Positions 1-10,666 are shown, counted from the stretch's first letter. The stretch is DNA of 64,000 nucleotides from Deltaproteobacteria bacterium HGW-Deltaproteobacteria-12 (GCA_002840565.1 PHBK01000014.1:92834-156833); one strand, 5' to 3'. The notes: generated by a model not told the origin, from the letters alone. Made by a program: numbers and translations.

Positions 1-966
1 ATGTCTTTGCCACAGGCGGCGGTAAAACCAAATCCTCATATCAGTGATCAAAACTGGCCAAGCGGTCCCAAGCATGTCGACGTATACAAGGAAGATTACC
101 GGGAGGTCAGTCATCTGGATCCGCTGTGGTCTTTTTGTTATGCAGAACGAAATGGCAAGTTTGCTCTGGAGCCGCCATTGGATAAAACTATTGAGCCCTG
201 GAAGGTGCTCGTTATTTACAGCACGGAGCCGGACCTGAATCCGGACTGTGATCTTGATCTCCATAAAAATCAGAAAATAACCGGTGGATCTCATGGATGG
301 CGGCACATGCAATTCCGGTTGCTCGGCAGGACTTTTGGCATGGCTCCCGAATCATTCCGCCTGCACATAAATTTTGCCCAAAGTGCTTTTGAAAGCGGCA
401 ACGATTATTGGGGCTGGCGTTATCTCTCCCGCGGTTCTCACTACCTGGCAGACCTGGGTAATCCCTTTCATGTCAAAGCCTTGCCCGGCTGGCTTTTGAT
501 GAAGAAAGTTTTTTCCAGCCGCGAGCTTTTCAATATTGTTTCGGCCGTGCATCAGAGTTACGAAGTCTATGTCGAACGCCGGTTTCGTGAGGGTTTCCCG
601 GCATTCCAATATGCTTTATTGCAGGGAGCCCGTTCAGGTCAGGATGACCTTGATCTGCAGACGGGGTTGTCCGCATACATCAAACAGGCTGAAAAAAGAC
701 ATAATACGATCTTCAATTTTTTCCTTGATCAATTCGGCAGGGAGCTGGTCGATGTTTTTGCGCAGCTGGATCAAAACAGCCATTTGGATGTGGCGGATCA
801 AACCAATATGTGTTCCGCGGATGCGGCCCGAGTTCTTTTTAAAGAGACCAACCTTTCCAAACTGGATTTCCTCGACAGGATAACCAGCGAGATTCTTTTC
901 GATGTCGGCAGGATGCTGGGAAGGCTGTTTCACAGCTTTTCTTTACCGCAAAAGCGACGATCTTAA
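1..966 (+). CDS. zinc-dependent phospholipase C / S1-P1 nuclease-like protein
   Basis: A 321-residue protein whose middle part carries the His/Asp pattern of the zinc-dependent phospholipase C fold. H98 and H102 lie in a GWRHMQF stretch, and a helix then ends in SHYLADLGNPFH (H147, D151, H157), which matches the family's H-x3-D-x5-H metal site. No signal peptide is visible at this start. The ATG is the first base of the window, so the gene may begin further upstream and could have lost an export signal. It converges on the amidohydrolase at 986, with only 19 bp between stops. The fold is fairly clear from the motif; the substrate (phospholipid or nucleic acid) is unknown. Confidence 0.6.
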   Translation: MSLPQAAVKPNPHISDQNWPSGPKHVDVYKEDYREVSHLDPLWSFCYAERNGKFALEPPLDKTIEPWKVLVIYSTEPDLNPDCDLDLHKNQKITGGSHGWRHMQFRLLGRTFGMAPESFRLHINFAQSAFESGNDYWGWRYLSRGSHYLADLGNPFHVKALPGWLLMKKVFSSRELFNIVSAVHQSYEVYVERRFREGFPAFQYALLQGARSGQDDLDLQTGLSAYIKQAEKRHNTIFNFFLDQFGRELVDVFAQLDQNSHLDVADQTNMCSADAARVLFKETNLSKLDFLDRITSEILFDVGRMLGRLFHSFSLPQKRRS

Positions 967-985
967 ATGCCGGGCATCCTGTTTT

Positions 986-2809
986 CTAAGCGAGGATCTT
1001 GCCCGCCTTAATTGCGGCATTGACTTTTCCCTTGCTCAAAACCTGCTTCCCGTTGATGAAGACTGCCTCTATTCCTGCCGGTGTTTTGCTGGTTTCGGTC
1101 AGTGTATTGTTGTCCCGGACATTTTTCCAGTCCAAAACCGTGATGTCTGCCGCGAGGCCCTCTTTCAGAAAGCCGCGGTCCTTGATGCCGTATCTCTCGG
1201 CCGTGGCGCCGGACATTTTATAGACCGCCTCTTCCAGTGAAATGATCTTTTTCTCGCGGGCAAGCTGGAGGAACAAGGGGAAATTTCCGGAGAACGCCGG
1301 ATTTTGCACACCGCGCAGAGCGGGCAGCGCGTCAGTCATAAACATGGAAGCAGGGTGCCGCATCAATTCTTCAACAATCGGCAGATTGCTGTAGCGGTGG
1401 TTCAGCACCGCGGCAATGCCTTTGCTTTTCTGAGCGATATCCAGAGTGCTGTCAAACCAGTCCATGCCCCGATTTTTTGCGATCTCTCCCAGGAACATGC
1501 CGTTGAATTGGTTGAGCTCTTCGCTGTGTGCGTAAGTGATTTGGATGTCATTGTATCCGAAGCCGAGGAATCGCTGGATGAGGCCGAGTTCGCTTTTGAG
1601 CTTTTCGCGCATCTTGTTATCGCTGAATGCTTGAGGAACTTTTGCCAGGAACCACGACGGCAGAATGACATTGATAATTGATTGGCCGCAATGATAGGAA
1701 TAGGTGTCAAACTTAACATCCACTCCCTGTTGAATAGCCCTGTCGATTCGTTTAAGCCCGTCTGCGCATGTTTTGAAGGTTCGCGCTCCCACAAATATCA
1801 GGTGGGAAATCTGCAGCCGCACGCCGGTTTCACGGGCGATATTGAGCATTTCATCAATGGCCAGCAGATTATGCGGTTCATAGCCGTCGAAGGGGGAAAC
1901 ATAATCCAGCAGTATCTTCGGTGTACTCATCGGGTATCCCGGCGAGAGCGATGAATAAGCCCGAAGATGGACCGTCAGCAATTTATTCTTACTTTTAACG
2001 AGCCTGGCGATTGCGCGCAGTTCATCGCCGGTGGCAAAAATTCCCGGCTCATACTGCAGACCGAGGGAGACCCCGGCCGCGCCTTCATCCATTGACTGTG
2101 CCAGCAGGGCGAGCATCTCTTTCATTTCGTCCTTATTCAAGGGATCGGCCTTATAGCCGCGGATCGAGGTTCTGGTAGTACCGTGCCCCGCCAGATTTAC
2201 CAAATTGTGGGTTATTCCGTTTTGTTTGAGGTGATTGAAATACTGCGCCATGCTGTCCCATTCAATGCGGAACAGGCCCATTGTCCTGTTTTCAATCTTT
2301 TCCAGGAAAGGAGTGTTTTTACGAAACCCTGCTATGCCGTGGCCGCATTGACCGGCCACAAAAGTGGTTACACCCTGGGCTGTGAAGGGAAGCTTCAGTT
2401 CATCATGTCCTTTGATGGGCAGATACCAGTCCATGTGGGAATGCGCATCGATAATCCCCGGCATGATGACTGACCCCGTGCAATCCACAACAGCACCGGT
2501 TGCGTTGATTTCATTGGTGGAGATTTTTTCGATTTTGTTGTCGCGGATAAGCAGATTGCCCTGAAAGCCCTTTTTCCCCGTCCCATCGGTAATAAAGCCG
2601 TTCTTCAGCAGTGTATAATCTCCGCCCACCGAAGAAATGGCGGCTTTCGTCTTCTTGCCTGATAAAGCTTTGGCATGGGCCTTTTTCTCCGTAAAGTTCA
2701 AGATGGGCAGGGCCGAAAAGAATGCAATCGCTTTCCCCGTAACGGTGAGAAATTTTCTTCGAGAGTGGCTTGTTTCGACCAACTTTTCCAATTTATTCCT
2801 GCTATTCAT
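986..2809 (-). CDS. Tat-exported N-acyl-D-amino-acid deacylase (amidohydrolase superfamily)
   Basis: A 607-residue amidohydrolase of the D-aminoacylase type, which removes acyl groups from N-acyl-D-amino acids. The N-terminus has a twin-arginine signal (SRRKFL, residues 16-21) followed by a hydrophobic stretch, so the folded metalloenzyme is probably exported to the periplasm. The beta-strand 1 motif DAHSHMD (H123, H125) and C155 in GQCGHG match the metal ligands of D-aminoacylases. Later His residues in TVHLRAYSS and QISHL, and the Asp in MFMTDALP, complete the site. It follows the aldolase gene on the same strand after 64 bp and may be cotranscribed. The actual substrate cannot be told from sequence; a hydantoinase-like or dipeptidase role is possible. 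Confidence 0.8.
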   Translation of the reverse strand: MNSRNKLEKLVETSHSRRKFLTVTGKAIAFFSALPILNFTEKKAHAKALSGKKTKAAISSVGGDYTLLKNGFITDGTGKKGFQGNLLIRDNKIEKISTNEINATGAVVDCTGSVIMPGIIDAHSHMDWYLPIKGHDELKLPFTAQGVTTFVAGQCGHGIAGFRKNTPFLEKIENRTMGLFRIEWDSMAQYFNHLKQNGITHNLVNLAGHGTTRTSIRGYKADPLNKDEMKEMLALLAQSMDEGAAGVSLGLQYEPGIFATGDELRAIARLVKSKNKLLTVHLRAYSSLSPGYPMSTPKILLDYVSPFDGYEPHNLLAIDEMLNIARETGVRLQISHLIFVGARTFKTCADGLKRIDRAIQQGVDVKFDTYSYHCGQSIINVILPSWFLAKVPQAFSDNKMREKLKSELGLIQRFLGFGYNDIQITYAHSEELNQFNGMFLGEIAKNRGMDWFDSTLDIAQKSKGIAAVLNHRYSNLPIVEELMRHPASMFMTDALPALRGVQNPAFSGNFPLFLQLAREKKIISLEEAVYKMSGATAERYGIKDRGFLKEGLAADITVLDWKNVRDNNTLTETSKTPAGIEAVFINGKQVLSKGKVNAAIKAGKILA

Positions 2810-2873
2810 AATAAAACCTCCCGGGAGCGGTATTCATCAGGCAAATCAGCGATATTCAACTAAATGTCATTTA

Positions 2874-3542
2874 TTATGATTCTTTAACCTCATGATTTCT
2901 TACAACCTTGACAAGCTCGACGATTGATTCCGGCAGGGTACTTACGGGCTTACCCGTAGATAAGGCCAGGTAATAGATATGGGCTACCTTCTCTAATAAT
3001 TCCGCATGGAGAATTGCCTTTTCGATTGTTTTGCCCAGGGCCAGGATCCCATGGTTCTGGAGAATATAGGCGTTGGCGTTGTTGGATAATTTGCCGGCAA
3101 CATTATGGGCCAGCTCTGAACTTCCCGAAAGGGCATAGGGGATAACATCAATGCTTGTCCCCAGGGAAAAAGCAACGTCATCAAAAAGGGGCGGGATAGA
3201 CATATTCATCACGGCAAAGACGCTGCCGTATAGCTGATGGGTATGCACGACGGCGTTGGTGTCCGGTCGCTTTTGGTAGATGATGGCGTGCAGACCTGAT
3301 TCCACCGACGGTTTGAGACTCATTTTCCCTTCAATAACCTCATGGTCAAAGCCCACAACACAGATATCGGATGCTTTGAGGTCCTGATATTTTACCGACG
3401 AAGGAGTAATGGCCATGGCCGATTCAGTGACACGGACCGAAACGTTGCCGCCGGTGCCCCTGTGCGATCCGAAATAGCCCTTTTCGGAAAGCCAAAGGCT
3501 GGCCTCCAGTACATTCTTTTTGAATTTTTCATATTTGGCCAT
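2874..3542 (-). CDS. class II aldolase/adducin family protein (fuculose-phosphate aldolase-like)
   Basis: A 222-residue class II aldolase. The fold's zinc ligands are seen as H100 and H102 (VVHTHQLYG) and H164 (LQNHGIL). The catalytic acid is probably E81 in SVESGLH, and the phosphate-binding GGNVS lies at 31-35. The family cleaves or epimerises sugar phosphates, such as L-fuculose-1-phosphate or ribulose-5-phosphate, or acts in methionine salvage. The length is typical. It is the first gene of a short minus-strand unit with the deacylase. The exact sugar phosphate is not determinable here. Confidence 0.75.
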   Translation of the reverse strand: MAKYEKFKKNVLEASLWLSEKGYFGSHRGTGGNVSVRVTESAMAITPSSVKYQDLKASDICVVGFDHEVIEGKMSLKPSVESGLHAIIYQKRPDTNAVVHTHQLYGSVFAVMNMSIPPLFDDVAFSLGTSIDVIPYALSGSSELAHNVAGKLSNNANAYILQNHGILALGKTIEKAILHAELLEKVAHIYYLALSTGKPVSTLPESIVELVKVVRNHEVKES

Positions 3543-3901
3543 AGGCTTCAGGTAATCCCCTTCTTTTTATATTTCAGTTTTTTAATTTTAACACATTAAA
3601 TCATTTAAATAAATACCAACAATGTTGCATAAAAGGCAGAAAAATTAATTTAATGTTAAATAAATATTAGAAGCAGAAAATATTTATTGACTTCAGAATT
3701 TAATAGTATAAACTTAATCTATATAAATCAATGCTTTCGCTGGCTTTTTCATCACTCACAAAAAAGGAAAGCATGGCCATAAATTTAACTGAAAGCATTT
3801 TTCCCGAGTGAGGTAATTAGCAAGGGGAAAGACGTCTATAAAGAACGCTCTCTTTAAGACAAGCGTTTCAAGTTCAATAAATTTTCTTAGGAGGGAAGAA
3901 A
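3543..3901. other. AT-rich divergent intergenic region
   Basis: About 360 bp between the leftward aldolase gene and the rightward porin gene. It should hold promoters for both directions. A TTGACT at 3687-3692 and TATAAA at 3707-3712 are visible on the plus strand, but their 14 bp spacing is too short for a good sigma-70 promoter. A strong ribosome-binding site (AGGAGGG) lies just before the ATG at 3902. I see no RNA gene or coding sequence here. Confidence 0.4.
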
Positions 3902-5356
3902 ATGAAGAGATTCTGGTTAGTTTTGCTGTCACTGGGGCTGGTTATGGCCTTTAGTGCTCAGGCCTTCGCTGTTGAGGTAAAGTTCAGCGGCTCTTTCTAT
4001 GCTGCTGGTATGTACCTGGATAAGACAAATGTCTTGAAGACAGATAATGTCTATTTCGATCCCACAATTCTGGCGCTCAGAACTGTGCAACCGGGAACAA
4101 ACACGGCCTTTTATTTTCAGAGACTGCGCGTAGAGACAGAATTCGTAATTTCTCCCGGCCTTTCTATGGTTACACGTTTTGACGCCATGGAAAGAGCGTG
4201 GGGTGCCACAAGAACAGCTGCGGGAACATCCCTCGATGCAGCTTCATCAGGCACTACGGCGGAAAATCAGAACATTGCCTTCGACTGGGCATACGCCCAG
4301 TGGTTGTCTCCCATCGGTTATGTTATGGCCGGCTATATGGACGATGGCGGATGGGGAACCGAATTTGGCGATAGCTCGACGCCGCTGGCCAAAGTTCAAT
4401 TTGCCACAAAGCTCGGCGATGTAGCCATTGGGGTTTACACCGGCAAGGTAGTGGAATTAAGCAGAACCGCTAGTTATCCGGCGGGCTTGGCCGATAATGA
4501 TACCGATCAGTATGTGGCCTTTGTTGATTACGGCGGCAAAAACATCAGCGCCGGTCTTCTCTATTCTTACTATCGTGCAGCGCAGTATAAGGCCATACCT
4601 GCAGTGGCTTTAGTTGCCTATGGATTCACTCCCTCCACAATTCTGGCAAAGGCTCACCAGTTGAATCCTTATGCCAAAGCCAAAATCGGGCCGGTCTCCG
4701 TCGAAGCGGAACTAAAGTACCTGTTTGGCACGGCGGAATATGAAGATGGAGTAGTCGGAAGTGATTTTAAGCTATCCATGCTTGCGGCTTATGTCGGTGC
4801 CACGGTTGATGCGGGACCGGTATATTTGGGCGGCAAATTTGCCTACATCTCCGGCGATAATCAGGACACTTCCGACAAATTGGAAGGCGGACAGATTGGC
4901 GGCGGTTGGGACTGGAACCCCTGTTTGATCATGTTTAATTATGATCGCAGCTACTGGGCAGGTGCGCTCCCCGGTTATGGGGGAGCTTGGCCTCCCGGCG
5001 CTATTAACGGTGTAGACAGCGGCAGCGGACTCTTTGGAGCCGTGGGAATGACAAATGCCTGGTTTGGCCAGGGATTCATCGGTGTTCGTCCGACCTCCGC
5101 TCTGGATATCAGACTGTCTGTTGCTTACGCTGCCGCCGATCAGAGGCCGATAGATATAGTTACCGCTACAAAGTATATTGGTAACGTTTACGGCTGGGAA
5201 GTTGACGTTGTCGGCAATTACAAAATCACCAAAAACCTCTCCTATATGGTGGGTTTTGGCTACTGGTTTGTGGGTGACTATTTCAAAGGCTACACAACGG
5301 GCAATGAAGTGAATAACGACTACCTGATTATTAACAAGCTGACTCTCACCTTTTAA
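3902..5356 (+). CDS. porin-like outer-membrane beta-barrel protein
   Basis: A 484-residue protein with a clear Sec signal peptide (positively charged MKR, hydrophobic core, AQAFA cleavage near residue 23). A long Gly/Tyr/Trp-rich sequence of alternating polar and hydrophobic residues follows, ending in Phe (LTLTF) as barrel proteins recognised by BAM do. The length suits a 16-18-stranded porin. A strong Shine-Dalgarno (AGGAGGG) and a strong terminator right after the stop suggest a highly expressed single-gene unit. No specific substrate can be assigned. Proteins of this kind in syntrophic deltaproteobacteria are usually annotated as hypothetical outer-membrane proteins. Confidence 0.7.
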   Translation: MKRFWLVLLSLGLVMAFSAQAFAVEVKFSGSFYAAGMYLDKTNVLKTDNVYFDPTILALRTVQPGTNTAFYFQRLRVETEFVISPGLSMVTRFDAMERAWGATRTAAGTSLDAASSGTTAENQNIAFDWAYAQWLSPIGYVMAGYMDDGGWGTEFGDSSTPLAKVQFATKLGDVAIGVYTGKVVELSRTASYPAGLADNDTDQYVAFVDYGGKNISAGLLYSYYRAAQYKAIPAVALVAYGFTPSTILAKAHQLNPYAKAKIGPVSVEAELKYLFGTAEYEDGVVGSDFKLSMLAAYVGATVDAGPVYLGGKFAYISGDNQDTSDKLEGGQIGGGWDWNPCLIMFNYDRSYWAGALPGYGGAWPPGAINGVDSGSGLFGAVGMTNAWFGQGFIGVRPTSALDIRLSVAYAAADQRPIDIVTATKYIGNVYGWEVDVVGNYKITKNLSYMVGFGYWFVGDYFKGYTTGNEVNNDYLIINKLTLTF

Positions 5357-5383
5357 GACAAGAACCGCCTTAAGGTTAATTTA

Positions 5384-5416
5384 AAGCCCCGGGAATTTAA
5401 TTCCCGGGGCTTTTTA
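5384..5416 (+). terminator. rho-independent terminator after porin gene
   Basis: A GC-rich stem with arms AGCCCCGGGAA and TTCCCGGGGCT encloses a short AT loop and is followed by a run of T. It lies 28 bp after the porin stop codon and separates the porin from the thiol oxidoreductase gene. Confidence 0.9.
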
Positions 5417-5484
5417 ATAATTATGCAGCCCGCTGATGGCCGAACGATCAAGCAATCATGATTTAATAACTATAGAGGAACAAA

Positions 5485-6108
5485 ATGGCAATCATATTTA
5501 AGATTTTCTCCGACTATATCTGACCATTCTGTTACATTGGCAAGGGCATTGTCGACCGATTGAAGAAAGAATATGCCATTGATGATACCTGGGTGAGTTA
5601 CGAGCTTCATCCGGAGACGCCATCCGCCGGAATATTGCTGTCCGAAAGATTCAAGGGTTATGACCTCTCTTCCTTTTATGATCAGTTGCGCATCCGCGGG
5701 AAAGAATTCGGTGTTGCGTTTGGCAGCCACACGCTTCTTTCCAATTCGCGGCTGGCGCTGATGGCATCAGAATTTGCCCGTGATCAAGGTTTGTATGAGT
5801 CTTTTCATGAGAACGTGTTTCATGCGTATTTTACGGAAGCCCTGAATATCGGCAATCCGGATGTTATTGCCGCCGTTGCCGGGAAGAGCGGCCTCAAGGC
5901 AGAAGAGACCCTCAGCGCCTTGCGCAATGGAAGTTATGCTTCACGTTTAAACAACGCCCGAAAAGAAGGTCAATTGACCGGTTTGACCGGTGTGCCCCTG
6001 TTTATAATAGATAACAAATATAAAATTGTTGGAGCCCAGCCGATTACAGTATTCCGTGATCTGCTCGATGGAATAAATGAAAGTCGGGAGGAGAATGCTA
6101 AGAAATAA
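5485..6108 (+). CDS. DsbA/FrnE-like thiol oxidoreductase, probable selenoprotein (UPFC active site, TGA at 5521)
   Basis: Conceptual product of 207 residues, read from the ATG at 5485 with the TGA at 5521-5523 taken as selenocysteine. The frame then runs M-A-I-I-F-K-I-F-S-D-Y-I-U-P-F-C-Y-I-G-K, which matches the FrnE/DsbA-like start (FSD-x2-CPWCYIGK) with U13 in place of the first Cys of the CxxC pair. Downstream the family pattern continues, with a LHPETP stretch, a helical insert and the cis-Pro loop TGVPLFII near residue 170. A Shine-Dalgarno (AGAGGA, 5474-5479) sits 5 nt before this ATG. A conventional reading could start only at the TTG at 5560 and would lose the first strand and the whole active site. 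A hairpin resembling a bacterial SECIS follows the TGA. Alternatives are a nonsense mutation or a sequencing error. The next gene is an MsrB, which fits a redox-repair role. Confidence 0.8.
5536..5560 (+). promoter_or_regulatory. candidate bacterial SECIS hairpin downstream of in-frame TGA
   Basis: Folded by hand. AUUGG (5536-5540) pairs with CCGAU (5556-5560), including one G-U. CAA (5541-5543) pairs with UUG (5549-5551), and UCGA (5552-5555) is bulged. The apical loop is GGGCA (5544-5548). The loop starts 20 nt after the TGA and has G in its first two positions. Both agree with the general bSECIS model (loop roughly 16-37 nt from UGA, conserved G at the loop start). The stem is short, so this supports the selenoprotein reading without proving it. 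Confidence 0.5.
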
Positions 6109-6330
6109 CTGCTGTTGAATTAAAAATTAATAATTATTCTGCTGAACATTCAGCATTTCCGCATATAGATGACAGACCATGCCCGGATTTTCCGGCAAAC
6201 GAGTCATGATCAATTTTCATGCCATTTAGACATTAAATTGTTTCCCGTTATAAGAAATCGCTACTGATTTGCACCTTATCACTTCATGACTATATTATTC
6301 CCCTATGGTTAATTTTAAAGGGGAGTTATT

Positions 6331-6924
6331 ATGAAAATATTGATGTTAAGTTTCTTGATTTTATTGACAACGATTGCTTGCCAGAATTTCGGCGGAAGTG
6401 CACCGCCGGAAAAAAGCAACATAGGGGAAAAGAAGGAGGTAAAAGTGAAAAACGAAAATTCGACAAACGTCAGAACTGATCAAGTGAATACTTCCGACTG
6501 GAAGAACTTTAAAAAACCGGACAATGAAACATTGCAGAAAACTCTTTCCTCACTCCAGTATAGAGTAACTCAAAAGGAAGGGACAGAAATGCCTCATTTC
6601 AATGAATATGATAAAAATTATCGGGAAGGCATTTACCTTGATATTGTTTCCGGTGAACCACTTTTCAGTTCCCAAGATAAATACGATTCCGGAACAGGCT
6701 GGCCAAGTTTTACAAAGCCGCTGGAACCGGGCAATGTTGTGAAATCACCCCACGACTTGGAAGTGAAAAGTAAACGCGCCGGCTCTCATCTCGGGCATGT
6801 CTTCCCTGATGGACCAGCGCCGACGGGATTACGTTATTGCATGAATTCTGCCGCTCTGCGTTTCATTCCTAAGGAAGACTTGGAAAAGAGCGGTTATGGA
6901 GAGTATCGGAAGCTGTTTAAATAG
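6331..6924 (+). CDS. msrB: peptide methionine-R-sulfoxide reductase MsrB, lipoprotein form
   Basis: A 197-residue protein that reduces methionine-R-sulfoxide in proteins. The N-terminus is a lipoprotein signal with lipobox LTTIAC (Cys near residue 17), so it is probably anchored in the cell envelope. A Lys/Asn-rich linker leads to the MsrB domain from about residue 65, with the GTGWPSF motif, the [12 protein letters not shown] loop and the catalytic Cys in RYCMNSAAL. The structural zinc CxxC pairs of many MsrBs are absent, as in the zinc-free subgroup. It follows the UPFC oxidoreductase on the same strand after about 220 bp, and that protein could supply reducing or oxidising equivalents in the same compartment. 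Confidence 0.9.
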   Translation: MKILMLSFLILLTTIACQNFGGSAPPEKSNIGEKKEVKVKNENSTNVRTDQVNTSDWKNFKKPDNETLQKTLSSLQYRVTQKEGTEMPHFNEYDKNYREGIYLDIVSGEPLFSSQDKYDSGTGWPSFTKPLEPGNVVKSPHDLEVKSKRAGSHLGHVFPDGPAPTGLRYCMNSAALRFIPKEDLEKSGYGEYRKLFK

Positions 6925-7120
6925 AGCTTGTAATCAGGTTTAAAAAGAAAGGGTTTCCCCATTTTTCTGAATTATAAAATCAGTCGGAAACCAGCAGGCT
7001 TCTAAATCTGCAATAGACGATTTTGATCGAATTGTGCAACAAATATGCAAATTCCGAATCATATTGACATCAGCCTGAAAAATGTGTTCTTGTAAATTTA
7101 GATAATCGGGGAGAAAGAAT

Positions 7121-8479
7121 TTGAAGAAAAGCAAAACAAGCTTCTTCTGTCAGCATTGTGGCTACATGTCACCCAAATGGCTGGGTAAGTGCCCGTCCTG
7201 TAACGGTTGGAATTGCTTTGCCGAAGAATTGGTTGTGGAACCGGATTCATCGAGCCGCGCCGAAATGAAGTTTGATGCGAAGCCACTGTCTATGGAAGAT
7301 ATTCCGGCTGAGGAAGGCGAGCGGATTGTAACCGGTATCGCAGAGATAGACAGGGTTTTGGGCGGCGGCATTGTCGGCGGATCGGCAATCTTGGTCGGAG
7401 GAGAGCCCGGCATTGGTAAGTCCACGCTGCTTTTACAGATGATGCATAAACTGGCGGAAAAAGGGCTGATGGTTCTTTACGTCTCCGGTGAAGAATCAGC
7501 TCAGCAGATTAAGTTGCGCAGTATCCGCATTGGCGCATCGGCCAAAGATTTACTGGTGCTGGTGGAGATTTCGCTGGAAAAAATTCTTGAGCACATTAAA
7601 TCGGTTAATCCCGCCATCGTTGTTGTTGATTCTATCCAAACGGTTTATTCAGCCGATCTGATGTCCGCACCGGGCAGTGTCGGCCAGGTGCGTGAAGCGT
7701 CATCCCGGTTGATTTTGTTTTCCAAAAAACATGGCATTCCGGTTTTTCTTATCGGACATGTGACTAAAGATGGTTCCATTGCCGGCCCCAAAGTATTGGA
7801 GCACATGGTTGATACGGTTCTTTATTTTGAGGGTGATTCCGGCCATGCATATCGCATTATCCGCAGCATGAAAAACCGTTTTGGGCCTGCCAATGAAATT
7901 GGCGTCTTTGAAATGCAGGATAAAGGACTTCGAGAAGTGCCCAATCCATCTGCATTTTTTCTTGCAGAACGTCCCCGGGATGTTGCCGGATCTGTTGTCG
8001 TGCCCAGCCTGGAAGGGACCAGGCCAATTTTGGTTGAAATTCAGGCCCTGGTAAGCACCACCAACCTGGGTATGCCCAGACGCACCGCGATTGGTGTTGA
8101 TCATAACCGGGTTTCACTTTTGGTTGCCGTGCTCGAAAAAATATGCGGTCTGCATTTGAGCGGTTCGGATATTTTTATTAATGTTGCCGGGGGGATCAGG
8201 GTGGAAGAACCGGCAGTTGATCTGGGAATTGTCGCCGCGATGGCCTCAAGCTTTCTCGATCGGCCGATTGATTCGCAGACGGTTGTTTTGGGTGAAGTTG
8301 GGCTTACCGGTGAAGTGCGGGCAATCTCGCAACTGGAAGTGCGGATCAAGGAGTCGGCCCGGCTAGGTTTTAAACGGTGTCTGGTGCCCCGGACGAATGC
8401 TGTCCAGTTGGCGCAAATAGCAAAAATGGAAATTTGCACCGTTAGTTCCTTAAACGAATTAATGGAAAATATTTTCTGA
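7121..8479 (+). CDS. radA: DNA repair protein RadA
   Basis: A 452-residue RadA/Sms, a RecA-like branch-migration ATPase used in recombinational repair. The N-terminal zinc finger is C10-x2-C13 ... C24-x2-C27. The Walker A is GEPGIGKST (94-102), and the RadA-specific KNRFG motif lies near 251-255. The C-terminal third is a Lon-like domain (GLTGEVRAI region). The start is TTG at 7121, preceded by GGGGAGAAAG; it places the zinc finger at the usual distance from the N-terminus. It lies upstream of the chaperonin operon, which has its own promoter. Confidence 0.95.
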   Translation: MKKSKTSFFCQHCGYMSPKWLGKCPSCNGWNCFAEELVVEPDSSSRAEMKFDAKPLSMEDIPAEEGERIVTGIAEIDRVLGGGIVGGSAILVGGEPGIGKSTLLLQMMHKLAEKGLMVLYVSGEESAQQIKLRSIRIGASAKDLLVLVEISLEKILEHIKSVNPAIVVVDSIQTVYSADLMSAPGSVGQVREASSRLILFSKKHGIPVFLIGHVTKDGSIAGPKVLEHMVDTVLYFEGDSGHAYRIIRSMKNRFGPANEIGVFEMQDKGLREVPNPSAFFLAERPRDVAGSVVVPSLEGTRPILVEIQALVSTTNLGMPRRTAIGVDHNRVSLLVAVLEKICGLHLSGSDIFINVAGGIRVEEPAVDLGIVAAMASSFLDRPIDSQTVVLGEVGLTGEVRAISQLEVRIKESARLGFKRCLVPRTNAVQLAQIAKMEICTVSSLNELMENIF

Positions 8480-8519
8480 AATCAGCACTTTAAAAAACAA
8501 GAAAATTTTTTAAAAAACC

Positions 8520-8547
8520 TTGACACGGTAAAAAAAGTGCATATTAT
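8520..8547 (+). promoter_or_regulatory. sigma-70-type promoter of groES-groEL
   Basis: TTGACA (8520-8525) and TATTAT (8542-8547) are separated by 16 bp and lie about 60 bp before the groES ATG. The expected transcript start falls near an imperfect inverted/direct GCGCC repeat at 8549-8567. I see no complete CIRCE (HrcA) operator. Confidence 0.7.
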
Positions 8548-8608
8548 AGCGCCGCTTCAAAGCGCCGATATATAAATTCTAAAAAAAGTGGAAAGGAGAG
8601 AAAAACGC

Positions 8609-8899
8609 ATGAAAATCAGACCTTTACAGGATAGAGTCATTGTAAAACGTTTGGAAGAAGAACAGAAAACCAAAGGGGGAATCATCATTCCGGATACAGC
8701 AAAAGAAAAACCAATTGAAGGTAAAATCGTTGCTGTTGGTAGAGGAAAAGTGGCGGATGATGGTAAGTTGATCAAACTGGATGTAAAAGAAGGCGACAAA
8801 ATTCTTTTCAGTAAATACGGCGGGACCGAAGTCAAAATCGACGGCCAGGAGTATCTCATCATGAGAGAAGACGACATCCTAGGCGTTATCGAAAAATAA
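8609..8899 (+). CDS. groES: co-chaperonin GroES
   Basis: A 96-residue 10 kDa chaperonin that caps the GroEL ring during protein folding. It starts [10 protein letters not shown] and contains the mobile-loop region ([15 protein letters not shown]) and a C-terminal [14 protein letters not shown]. The ATG at 8609 is preferred over an upstream GTG (8588) because an AAGGAG ribosome-binding site (8593-8598) lies just before it and it gives the canonical N-terminus. It is followed by groEL after 38 bp in the same operon. Confidence 0.97.
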   Translation: MKIRPLQDRVIVKRLEEEQKTKGGIIIPDTAKEKPIEGKIVAVGRGKVADDGKLIKLDVKEGDKILFSKYGGTEVKIDGQEYLIMREDDILGVIEK

Positions 8900-8919
8900 T
8901 CAATCAAGCAAGAATATAA

Positions 8920-10581
<1,662 letters not shown>

Positions 10582-10633
10582 TTAAGTCTGAAGGTTGTTA
10601 GACTGAAGGCTAAGAGGTATTAAATAAACTTAG

Positions 10634-10666
10634 AGCCCCTTGTTCGCGAGAGCAGGGGGCTTTTTA
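10634..10666 (+). terminator. terminator of groES-groEL operon
   Basis: The arms AGCCCCT and AGGGGGCT form a GC-rich stem with an about 14 nt loop followed by TTTTTATT. It lies about 50 bp after the groEL stop. Confidence 0.85.

Noticed and set aside
5560..6108. Conventional TTG start for the DsbA-like gene
   Set aside because: It removes the first strand and active site; the upstream ATG with an in-frame TGA at the Cys position explains the sequence much better.
8549..8567. GCGCC inverted/direct repeat near the groES transcript start as a CIRCE operator
   Set aside because: It does not match the CIRCE consensus arms or spacing; HrcA control cannot be claimed.
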